Source: Cryptosporidium bovis (Eukaryota > Apicomplexa > Conoidasida > Eucoccidiorida > Cryptosporidiidae). Taken from it: a stretch of 64,000 nt of DNA. A program made the position numbers and the translations under genes. The DNA is taken from assembly GCA_009768925.2 (NCBI GenBank), contig VHIT02000028.1, positions 186,001 to 250,000 of the forward strand, given 5' to 3'. The notes beneath the pieces are model-generated. The model had not been told where the DNA came from and searched no databases. It was given only the letters and a program-made list of their open reading frames with translations. Below are positions 19,376 through 28,461 of the stretch, piece by piece. Positions within the stretch are counted from its first letter, which is position 1; every line of letters starts with the position of its first letter.

Positions 19376-19882
19376 ATGTTTAAATTTTTTAGTTGTTTAT
19401 GCTGTCAAAATGTTGACATGAATGAGGAGAGGTACGTTGCTGTGAAATATATAACTAGCCACATTCGAATAACCTTTTAAGACATGAGTCAAGACTATTG
19501 ACAAAATTTCCATCAACATATCATTTAAGAACGCTATTCGATGACTATGTAAGTTTGAATTATGTGCTTTATTTCCATTTCACTATTTAATTATCAATAA
19601 AAAAAGGCAATTTCTGATTCAGAGAACTCTGCAAACAGTGAAAATGGAAATTTGGATGAAATTGATCTGAGAGAAGACCTTGAGTGTATTATCGAAGGAA
19701 ATGAGGATTGTGAAGATGAGTTGACTGGAAGACTTACTACACATGGAAACGGATCGGTTACGGAAAGAAATGAGTCAGTGACCCATGTAGATACTGAAAG
19801 AAGTTCAATAGGAAGTTCGGGACATAACACAAACCGTTCCAGAAATTCTAGAAAGGGTAAAAGGAGGAGTCACAGAAAGTAA
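19376..19882 (+). CDS. Small Ser/charged protein with Cys-rich N-terminus, three exons
   Basis: I read this as join(19376..19431, 19482..19548, 19607..19882), 132 aa. The introns are 50 and 58 nt (GTACGT to TTTTAAG; GTAAGT to AAAAAAG), and only this combination keeps frame through all three exons. The N-terminus MFKFFSCLCCQNVDM has a tight cysteine cluster without a signal peptide, which is suggestive of S-palmitoylation and membrane association. The centre is acidic with many Ser/Glu/Asp. The C-terminus is Arg/Lys/Ser-rich (SRKGKRRSHRK). No domain is recognised. The second acceptor is purine-rich and is the weak point of the model. Confidence 0.65.
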
Positions 19883-20043
19883 TTGTATTAGATCGTGCTT
19901 TTCTTGAATATAAAACCCTTAGATTTCATGTAAACGAACGCTAGCGGGAATGGTTGTATTGACATTTTGGCGGAAAAAAAAATCCACTTTGCCACAAAAA
20001 ATAAAGTCGGTTTAATAAATAAGTGAATATTTGGATATTCAAC

Positions 20044-20349
20044 ATGAGTTTGGCAAAAGAGTTTGTCGATAACTTTATTCGTTCCGGGACAATTTGTGTC
20101 ATCTCGAAGACAACTTGTCCCTATTGTGTAAGAGTCGTAGAAGCATTAAAAAAGGCAGGGTATTCCCCGAATGTTGAACAGATTGATTTGAGAAAGGACG
20201 TCGCAGAAGTTCAGGCTTATTGTAATGATATATCTGGAACTAGGACTGTCCCAAAGGTATTTGTATTTGGTAAATTTATTGGTGGATGTGATGACACCTT
20301 AAAGAAATTAGAGGACAAATCTTTCGATAAGTTGATATCATCCTCATAA
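20044..20349 (+). CDS. GRX: Dithiol glutaredoxin
   Basis: This 101-aa thioredoxin-fold oxidoreductase uses glutathione to reduce disulfides and mixed disulfides. The active site CPYC is at residues 25-28, the cis-proline loop TVP at residues 68-70, and the glutathione-binding GGCDD at residues 80-84. Length matches classical cytosolic glutaredoxins. The ATG at 20044 gives the usual short N-terminal helix; reading further upstream needs a GTG and adds nothing of the fold. There is no leader, so it is cytosolic. TTTTGGCGG upstream (about 19964) is a likely promoter element. Confidence 0.96.
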   Translation: MSLAKEFVDNFIRSGTICVISKTTCPYCVRVVEALKKAGYSPNVEQIDLRKDVAEVQAYCNDISGTRTVPKVFVFGKFIGGCDDTLKKLEDKSFDKLISSS

Positions 20350-20705
20350 GTTACAGTTAGTTCGGTCAAGTGTCATCTGACACATTATGAAACTGATAAA
20401 TTTGCTTAAACATTTCGAGTATATTTTCCTTTTGTTTATTATGTAATATGCTGTATATTTAAATCATGCCTGTACGCGGCTACTGTGTGTGGGGAGCAGT
20501 TTTACATGTATCCTTGAAGAATCTTCCTTTTAAATGCGCTTGTTAATAGGTTTTTTTCCTTGGAATAGAGTAGACTTTGTGTTTTTGGATTTAGTCATTC
20601 ATATTCTGTGAATTTACATGGCAACCGTTTTAAGATTATAGTAGACTCGGAGTGTAAAAGAGTTTCTTTTTTTAAGAAAGCAGGAATAGAACACATTTGT
20701 TAAAG
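20350..20705. promoter_or_regulatory. Intergenic promoter region with G-box GTGTGGGGAG
   Basis: This 356-bp spacer precedes the 1869-aa secreted protein. GTGTGGGGAG is at 20487-20496, identical to the element at 15948-15957. T-rich tracts precede the gene start. No coding potential seen. Confidence 0.4.
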
Positions 20706-23700
20706 ATGAGTAATTTACATAAATTGTTTACAATAGCTCATTTAGTGGTATTCCTTTCCATTATACCGGGATGTTTGTCAACAGGGACTCATTCTCAGAC
20801 AAATTTGGGTACTTTGTCGGAAAGAATGGAAGAATATTTTGATAGTTTTAAGTCATTATCAAATAACATGGAGGTTCCGGCAAAGTTAATTAGAAACTAT
20901 GGTGCTTACTTCTTAGAAAATCAAGGATTTGACATAAATCCGTTAATTTGTGAAATAGGTGGAGTGAATATCAATGAAAAGTTCACTCAAATCTCAAAAG
21001 AATACACTTTAAATTCTTTGAAAATGATCATATCTCTGAAATTGATGGGCTCTATTAATTTAGAGTTTTTAAGCGATTTATTTCAAAGAATGAAGAGTCT
21101 CGGAAATATTAATTTAGTCTCTGATTTTTATGTGGAAATTTTGAATCAGATAGAGGTAGCAAACCTTTTGAATGATAAATATAGAACGCATAGAAGTTAT
21201 CTAAGGATAATAGAGTCCAGTTTGGATAACTCATTAACTAGTATTGGAGAGATACGTAAACATATTTCGGAGTATATTGATCAATCTAATAGTGAATTCT
21301 TTTGCAAATATTTGTATGAAGCAAAATTTTTAGCTTTGGAACAGAATTTATTGATAGTTAAGACAGTGTTATACCTATTGGATTATTCAGATCCCTCTAA
21401 ATTTGAGGATATGTTTAGGGGTAAGAGCAAGGACCTATATAATATAATTGCAAATGATAAAGAATATTTATCGTCGTATTACCTTGCTGATTTTGGTTCT
21501 GATGTAGGGGATTCTTTGCTTGAATGTATAAAAAGGTCGAATATGTTTGTGATTCCTGATTCAATTGGACCTCTGAAAGTAGAAATTTCAAAAAAATTGC
21601 CAAATGGTTCTATTTTTGGTAAATTGCTGAATGAAATGGCCAATGATGGTGATTTGGCTTTTGGGATGTGCAAAGTAAAGATTGAGAAACTGTTAAAAGA
21701 AATTGAATTAGCTAAACAACGTTTAATTTCTAACTTAGAAAAAGCCAATGTAATTGCTAAATTAGTGGAGCGTCAGTCTGACAATGGTGGTAGCAGGCGA
21801 AATAGGTATAAACTGTTAAGGGAATATAAAGTTAGTGGTTCAAACAAAGACATATTAACTTCAGGATTAAGCTCATTAATTGAGAGTGAAGAAATTGAAC
21901 ATGTTACTAGTTTCATTTCTGAGGTGCAACGCATTTCACGGGAAAATATGAACAAAATCGTGGATTTAATAAGTGGAGGTAGCCATGAACAAAGTTTAGG
22001 AGTATTCTCAGTGGACGACTTGAGATTTCCACTTTCTATTTTTAACAAACAATATAATTATATGAATAAATTAAATGAATTGGACGAAGTATTAAACAGC
22101 ATTATTCTTTTAAGTGATATGGCAATGGAGGCTGAAAATAGAGTAATTAGATTGCTAAATCTTATACCAATTTTTCATCTATTGGAGATTTCGGGACCTC
22201 AAGATCAGGAAAAAATTCTATTTCTTAAGACAAAAATTAACGAATATACAATGTTGAAACAAATTCAAGAAGAATATAAATTCGATTCAGTTTTGTATAA
22301 ATTGGATCCGGAAATTAGTGAATTTGTTTCAACACTAATTTCAAATATGGATAGTGGTTTAGAAGAATATTCGTGCAAGACTATGAAGGATTACTATAGT
22401 GGAATAACAAATTTTGAAATTAGAAATGCAATGAAAGTGATAGATAATAATATTGTCAAAGAAATTACGCATTACAACGACAGAAATTATATATTTACAG
22501 AGAACGTTGATTCACTTGGTGTAGTTTTAGGTTTGAATTTTTTGGTAGGGTTTGATTCAGTTGGACTTGGTAAATTAATTTTGAATCTTTTATCTGGTGA
22601 ATTAAATCTAAGAATATATATTGATAGTTACCTGGCTGTAAGAAAGTGCATTGAGAAAGTGGAAGATGAAAGTTCTTTAACAACTGATTCAGGTATTGGT
22701 TTAAAAAGTCTAACGGTATCATATATAAAAAGTTTAAATTATATTAGAAATGGTGCTTATCTAGAAAAAGAAGTAAACTCATTCGATCCAACATTGGATT
22801 TAAGGGAAATAAATGATGAATTTTCTATGATTAAGGAGGTTGTCGAGTATAGCTATCTAGCTAAGTTGTATCTTTCAGGTCCAGTTATTAAAGTAACTTC
22901 TGGTAAAGGAGGGAGTAACTATAAATTTACAAAGAGGGAGATAAATTTTATATATGATTCAATAATGACAACTGATAATAAACTTTTCAAAATAAAGGGG
23001 CTAACTCCACTATTGATTGAAAAGAAGAATGTGAAGGAAATGTTGCATTTCTTATTTTCAATATTCAGCTCGTACAGGGAATTGGTCTCGTCTCTAGATA
23101 AGATGATAAAGAAAAAGAGTGATGAATACAATTCGAAAGTTGAAGGTGAAGTTAGTGGATTTTATGTTTCAGAAATTATTAAGACAGCAGTTGAAGAATT
23201 GTTTATTTCTCTTAAGGAAATGCTTAATTCTGGATTTGTTGGGGATCTTGTACTAAAGGAAGTTTCAGAATGTGTTAATATTATTAACGGTCTTATAACA
23301 CCTGAATATAGTAGATTGTTTACGAAAATGTATGATTTATCGAATTCCATTAGTGAATTGATTTCAATCATAAATAATGGCGAGTCAATGCTTTCAATTG
23401 ATTTATTTATTAAAAGTGTAACGGATTTTTCAATTTTTGGTACTGATACAATCGTAGCACCAAGAGTTGATGATGGGAGGGTTTTCATTACTTCACTAAA
23501 TAGGAGCAACTATCCGGGAAGTATTATAGTAGAAAGAAGCAGAATCCGCCCCCAAGAATCAGATTCAAATTGTAGAGTCGCTTTTATCGATTTAGATGTG
23601 GAGCTGTACAAGGAAACAAATGGAGGTTACACTGAAATTCCTGTAGATAAATACAATATATTAACTGTACACTGTATTATTCAAAACTCACCAGGTAGGA

Positions 23701-26315
23701 CATTGGATGACTTTTTGAAAATTAGATCGCTAATTAAAAGTGGTGGAATATTGGAGATAGAAGGTCATGTTATTGATTTTTTAACAGAAAACGTTCATGT
23801 TACATTTTTAGCAGTTGATCACACACTAGCAAATAGCAATGTGTACATTGATGATCTTGAAATGGAGCTTAATCAATATTTTTTGCTAATTCCCGGGTTG
23901 AATATTGAATATGTGGTAAACTTGGATGTTCTTTTATTTTCATTGAAATTAAGTAACTTTTACAATTTCGAAAAAATAATAAATTACTGTTTAGATTCTT
24001 ACATGTCTTTTGAATCAATAAATTCAAGTATTTCAAGATCATTTTTGAGGAAATCAAGTTATGTTAAGTTACTCCATTCAACAAATTTATTAGGCAATGT
24101 AATTAAACTATCTTCTATTGGCAAATATTCTGGTTTTGGGGGTGAAACGCCTGTATTATTCTCCTTTAATAATGTGAATCGAGGTGAAGATCCAAATGTT
24201 GATTATTTAATAAATTTATCTCGTGGTTTGTTTCAAAAAAGTGCATTTAATTGTGTAACTGTACTTGATAATATTGCACCTCTTAAAACTCCCTCTAATC
24301 CAGTAAATGAGTATGTTTGGGTCCTAACAGAAAGAAGCCATATATCCTATATGATGCTGCTGAGAAATGCATTGATAAATGATACAATCTCTGGGAAATT
24401 AAGGAGAACTCTTTATGCTGCCTCATTGGATGTTGCTAATCAAGTACAAATAAATAACATGAATGCATTTTTCAATTCATTGATTCAAAGGGAATCTAAT
24501 ACAAACATGTTTTATGATGTGACCAAAAACAAACTAATGTTTTTGGTTGATAATAATTTTGATATTTTAAAAAGTGCAACTGAATGCATTGCCTCGCTCA
24601 AAATGTATAGCCATAAAAACTTTTTTGAAAATGTGGTTTCAAAAAAGACAGAGATATTGAACGTCCCAGTATTTCAAATAGATATGAAACAAGCAGTTGA
24701 TCAATATGTTATCGGCTCAATGCCTTTGTATTGCTCAGCAAGGAGAAATTATTATGACAACTCTATTGTACTAAGTATAAGCACGGAATTAGGAATAAAT
24801 GATATCATTTCATACAAATTGTTGCTAAGAACTCTGGACTCAAGTTTAAACTTGAGAATAAGAAATTTACCATCCCAAAATGCTTTGAGAATGATATTCA
24901 ATGTCGGTAGTGAGTTTATAATGGACATCAACAATTTGAAATATACGTATATTTTACCCATTTCTGATTCAACTGATGCTAAAAAGATTTCGGAAATCAA
25001 AGATTTGATTCGAACTTCGATGAGAGAAGTTTCATTAAATTCACTCTGTCCTTCAGTACTCGAGTTCACTCCTGAGATATCACTAAGCTCAATAGGATTG
25101 GAAATAATCACTCCAAAAGTTGACCAGAGGTTGAAAACAACACCTGATTCTGAGATATTTACTTTAAATGGGGTTTCTTACTATGTAATAAGGTACAATT
25201 CAAGCAATTTTTTGAATTCATTGGGAAAATATATGAAAGAATTATTATTAGGAAGAGCAAACATGATATTTGCAAGCGATTATACCAACCTTGAAAATGA
25301 CAGGAGGTATTTACCTCAAACTGGAAGCTCATTGTTGATTCACTTAATTAAAGGTGTACCTATTCAGTTGGTTAAGGAGGAGCATGTACTTAAAATATAT
25401 ACGGAGAAATACGAAAATCACGATTTGAGTTTAATACATGGCATAATGAAAGTATATAAAGGCTACAATGTCAGTATTGTAACAAAAGACCTTGAATACT
25501 ACTATATTTATAAACTTTGTTTTGACGAGTCAAATACAGAAAAGGAATGTATTTTTGTTAATGTATTCAGATATGTGCAATCTAATATGTTTGAAAAGTT
25601 GTCTTATTATCAAAAATCTCTGAACTTGAATCAATACTTTTCTGTCATTGCGGAAGAAAACGAAATCATCTCCGAGGAGATGATAGGATTGAACGTAATT
25701 ACTAGATTTGGTGGATCTGTATTATTTAGAGGAGAAGATAAATTGGAACTTTACTATTATTCTAATCAATATTGGGATGTTTGTGCATTCGTTAAGGAAT
25801 ATTACGAATTTTCAACGGAATTAACAATTGTTTTAATCAATGATGACCCAACTGTTGAAGATGTAGTTATTGAAAGTACTTTTGTTGAGTGCCCCACTAT
25901 TCCTATTCACAATTTACATAAAAGAGATTCTATACCACACTTTGTAAGGCTTGAAAACTTAAACAAAGATGGGCTCAACGCTTATACAGAATATGTATTT
26001 ACATTATATAAGCCCCTAAATTATCAAATATTGGCGAGTTATATTGAATTTCATCTAGCTGGACACAACGTTGCTCTTCAAATTGAGGGTTTTGATTTGT
26101 TTATTAGAAACAAGAAAATAGGTGATATACTAAACTTGTTTTCTGTTTATGTTTATAAAAACGCTCAAGGGAGTGAGAACATTACCCTTAAGGGCGTTTC
26201 TCTTACTAGTACTGAAATTCAGGGTGCAAAGGCAGTTGCAACAAAACTTAGGGAAATTTATCCAAATTCACAAATAGTGGCTGTAAATACACGTGATGAA
26301 ATGATCGAAATATGA
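20706..26315 (+). CDS. Large secreted protein of unknown function (1869 aa)
   Basis: A 5.6-kb single exon starts at the ATG at 20706, which precedes a clear signal peptide (MSNLHKLFTIAHLVVFLSII...GCLS). There is no transmembrane segment, GPI-type tail or recognised domain. The first half is largely helical. From about residue 980 there are several look-alike alpha/beta units with a helix followed by L-x-G-x-N and a short strand. Examples are NYQILASYIEFHLAGHNVAL near residue 1765, FLNSLGKYMKELLLGRANMI near 1498 and LSLIHGIMKVYKGYNVSIV near 1580. It is probably a lineage-specific exported or vacuolar protein; any function is unknown. Low-complexity sequence is absent, unlike the neighbour at 17216. 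Confidence 0.82.
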   Translation: MSNLHKLFTIAHLVVFLSIIPGCLSTGTHSQTNLGTLSERMEEYFDSFKSLSNNMEVPAKLIRNYGAYFLENQGFDINPLICEIGGVNINEKFTQISKEYTLNSLKMIISLKLMGSINLEFLSDLFQRMKSLGNINLVSDFYVEILNQIEVANLLNDKYRTHRSYLRIIESSLDNSLTSIGEIRKHISEYIDQSNSEFFCKYLYEAKFLALEQNLLIVKTVLYLLDYSDPSKFEDMFRGKSKDLYNIIANDKEYLSSYYLADFGSDVGDSLLECIKRSNMFVIPDSIGPLKVEISKKLPNGSIFGKLLNEMANDGDLAFGMCKVKIEKLLKEIELAKQRLISNLEKANVIAKLVERQSDNGGSRRNRYKLLREYKVSGSNKDILTSGLSSLIESEEIEHVTSFISEVQRISRENMNKIVDLISGGSHEQSLGVFSVDDLRFPLSIFNKQYNYMNKLNELDEVLNSIILLSDMAMEAENRVIRLLNLIPIFHLLEISGPQDQEKILFLKTKINEYTMLKQIQEEYKFDSVLYKLDPEISEFVSTLISNMDSGLEEYSCKTMKDYYSGITNFEIRNAMKVIDNNIVKEITHYNDRNYIFTENVDSLGVVLGLNFLVGFDSVGLGKLILNLLSGELNLRIYIDSYLAVRKCIEKVEDESSLTTDSGIGLKSLTVSYIKSLNYIRNGAYLEKEVNSFDPTLDLREINDEFSMIKEVVEYSYLAKLYLSGPVIKVTSGKGGSNYKFTKREINFIYDSIMTTDNKLFKIKGLTPLLIEKKNVKEMLHFLFSIFSSYRELVSSLDKMIKKKSDEYNSKVEGEVSGFYVSEIIKTAVEELFISLKEMLNSGFVGDLVLKEVSECVNIINGLITPEYSRLFTKMYDLSNSISELISIINNGESMLSIDLFIKSVTDFSIFGTDTIVAPRVDDGRVFITSLNRSNYPGSIIVERSRIRPQESDSNCRVAFIDLDVELYKETNGGYTEIPVDKYNILTVHCIIQNSPGRTLDDFLKIRSLIKSGGILEIEGHVIDFLTENVHVTFLAVDHTLANSNVYIDDLEMELNQYFLLIPGLNIEYVVNLDVLLFSLKLSNFYNFEKIINYCLDSYMSFESINSSISRSFLRKSSYVKLLHSTNLLGNVIKLSSIGKYSGFGGETPVLFSFNNVNRGEDPNVDYLINLSRGLFQKSAFNCVTVLDNIAPLKTPSNPVNEYVWVLTERSHISYMMLLRNALINDTISGKLRRTLYAASLDVANQVQINNMNAFFNSLIQRESNTNMFYDVTKNKLMFLVDNNFDILKSATECIASLKMYSHKNFFENVVSKKTEILNVPVFQIDMKQAVDQYVIGSMPLYCSARRNYYDNSIVLSISTELGINDIISYKLLLRTLDSSLNLRIRNLPSQNALRMIFNVGSEFIMDINNLKYTYILPISDSTDAKKISEIKDLIRTSMREVSLNSLCPSVLEFTPEISLSSIGLEIITPKVDQRLKTTPDSEIFTLNGVSYYVIRYNSSNFLNSLGKYMKELLLGRANMIFASDYTNLENDRRYLPQTGSSLLIHLIKGVPIQLVKEEHVLKIYTEKYENHDLSLIHGIMKVYKGYNVSIVTKDLEYYYIYKLCFDESNTEKECIFVNVFRYVQSNMFEKLSYYQKSLNLNQYFSVIAEENEIISEEMIGLNVITRFGGSVLFRGEDKLELYYYSNQYWDVCAFVKEYYEFSTELTIVLINDDPTVEDVVIESTFVECPTIPIHNLHKRDSIPHFVRLENLNKDGLNAYTEYVFTLYKPLNYQILASYIEFHLAGHNVALQIEGFDLFIRNKKIGDILNLFSVYVYKNAQGSENITLKGVSLTSTEIQGAKAVATKLREIYPNSQIVAVNTRDEMIEI

Positions 26316-28461
26316 TAACAAGTTATTGATTTATTATTTAATCTGATAATTCATATCTATTTTACATTTTCATGTTCATTTCCAATTTTTAAGTTTTTAC
26401 TCAACTTTTTTATCTTTCAGAGTCCTTTAGTTTCATTAATCCGGTCCAGTTCTTGTCTTTTAGGGTTTCAAGAGTTTTGGTTTTGGATAATTCCAGGCCA
26501 CTGGTGAACTGATTAGTTTTGGTTACGAAGGGGAAACTTGTGACACTAACAATTCATGAGAACAACCAATGTTTTTAATTGAAGAAACCGAAAGGTTATC
26601 GTAAGAGGTTTACTTGTGCTTGAAACTAGGATTTTAGTAATTTGACTCAGAATTAAAAGTGAAAACAAATATAATATGAAAAAAGAATGATACTTAAAAA
26701 CAAACATTCATTTATTTTTTCCTAAGAAAATGCTAAGTCTAATTACGCAATTTTATATTGTTTCTTTTAACTGCAAATTTAACTTAGAAAGTTATGACCC
26801 ACCAACAATTCTCCAAAAGAACAATTCCGGGCGTGTATTATATAATAAGGTTATTGCAGTTAATTCATTGAAATAATTGTAATAACAAATTTAGTTCCCA
26901 AGTCATACGAAAGAACCGGTATTACAAATCCACAATCTCCAATTAAAGATGTTTCGGTTAAAATACAATATATTCTAGTTCTAAAGATAGTGAATTGATT
27001 TCCGAGGCAGTTGGGATTACAATAGCTATATAAATCCGTATAATCTTTTCTAATTCTATCCACAAAAAGTCGATAAACCCCTTTCACTATCAAAAAAAGG
27101 CAACCAATTGCACTAGTGCATTCATAATTAGTCAAAATAATACAAACACCACTACTAGATTGCTTACTAGTGGAAAAAATACAATCCAAAAAAAAGATTT
27201 TCTGTCTTAGTAATATATTAATTTTAGTACTAACACTGTCAAAAACATCGAAAAATAATACCAATAAAAAGTTCTAATTTAGGTCCAATTTCGTAGACTG
27301 GTAATCTTAAAGACAATTTAAACGGCAAAATAAGCAAGTTTGTCGAAGAAAATTGTTTACTTCCATTTTAAGAAATAATCACAATTTTGAGTTAAAATAC
27401 AAATATAATACGTAGAAGAGTGCCAAATCCATCAATTTTTCTTGCAGTTATATATTTAATTGTGCTCCCTTAAACTAAAGATGAAATAACGGTCCAATTC
27501 AAAAATCAATGTGAAATTGTAACTTCTATGATGTTTTAATCTCATTATTTGTGATCAATGTCTTCAATTTGATATTTAAACATGATCTACGAAACGTGAC
27601 TCTAATGGTTTAAGCCTCCATCAAAAAATTAAGACGTCAGTATTCCCGTACAATATCACTAGAGATAAAGATATAAATAAGAATAATATTTTGATATATA
27701 ATGACGTGAATTCCACAAAGCAGTTGAAATATTTATAATTATTAAGATCATTGATTTACTGCAAATAATAATTTGAAAAAAGGAAAAAAATAATGAATAC
27801 TGAAAATGATAATTCAACAATAAGAATTGCTAATGTTGATGAACATGTAAATTTTCACTATTCAACATTTATACAAGATAAACCATATATTATTTTTTGC
27901 ATAAACAATTTCTTTCCCATATTAATAAAAAATCAAAATGATTAAAAAGTATTAAATAATTCCAAAAGTCAATTACCAGAAGATAACTATTGATTGTTGG
28001 AAGAAAATTGCAAACCCATATCCAATATTTACATTTCTACACATACAATATATAACTCTAAATATAACCTACCCCCTTACATTGATATTTTATATTGCGA
28101 GTTATTACCCATATGACCGTTTAAGGTTCCATCTCCATTTCTAAAAATTAAACCAAAAAATGTTTGTATTATCAACAAACATTTTCCCCCCTACAGAGAA
28201 ATAATATATTTATATGAAGCCATATAATTTTATTCCTATTGATAATTGGAAATCTTCTAATTTATAAAAGTGACCATTGAATATTATCTATTGTCACAAC
28301 AAATATATAAGGTATATGTATGTATACACATACCATTATTTTAGATTCATTAAAAATACTCAATTCATGAGAGTGAAAATGGTGTACATGTGTTAGGTTT
28401 TAAAAACCAACCATAATCATTCAACATTGTGTGTTTCTGGAATTCAACTGTCAATGGAATA
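26316..28461. other. 2.1-kb gene-poor intergenic region between convergent genes
   Basis: This is the longest spacer of the window, between the stops of two convergent genes, so it contains no required promoter. On the - strand at 26860-27264 a 134-codon frame is open but has no ATG near its start. On the + strand at 27793-27945 a 50-codon frame has an ATG (MNTENDNSTIRIANVDEH) and no homologue I recognise. Neither is convincing. No tRNA, rRNA or repeat was seen. A non-coding RNA is possible but has no sequence signature I can name. Confidence 0.5.

Noticed and set aside
20023-20043. N-terminal extension of glutaredoxin
   Set aside because: Needs a GTG start; the ATG at 20044 fits the family length.
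26860-27264. 134-codon - strand frame with Cys and hydrophobic residues
   Set aside because: No ATG at or near the start (only a TTG; the sole Met is next to the stop) and no recognisable domain; kept only as a note in the intergenic entry.
27793-27945. 50-codon + strand frame with ATG
   Set aside because: Very AT-rich, no homologue recognised, no clear promoter; likely chance.
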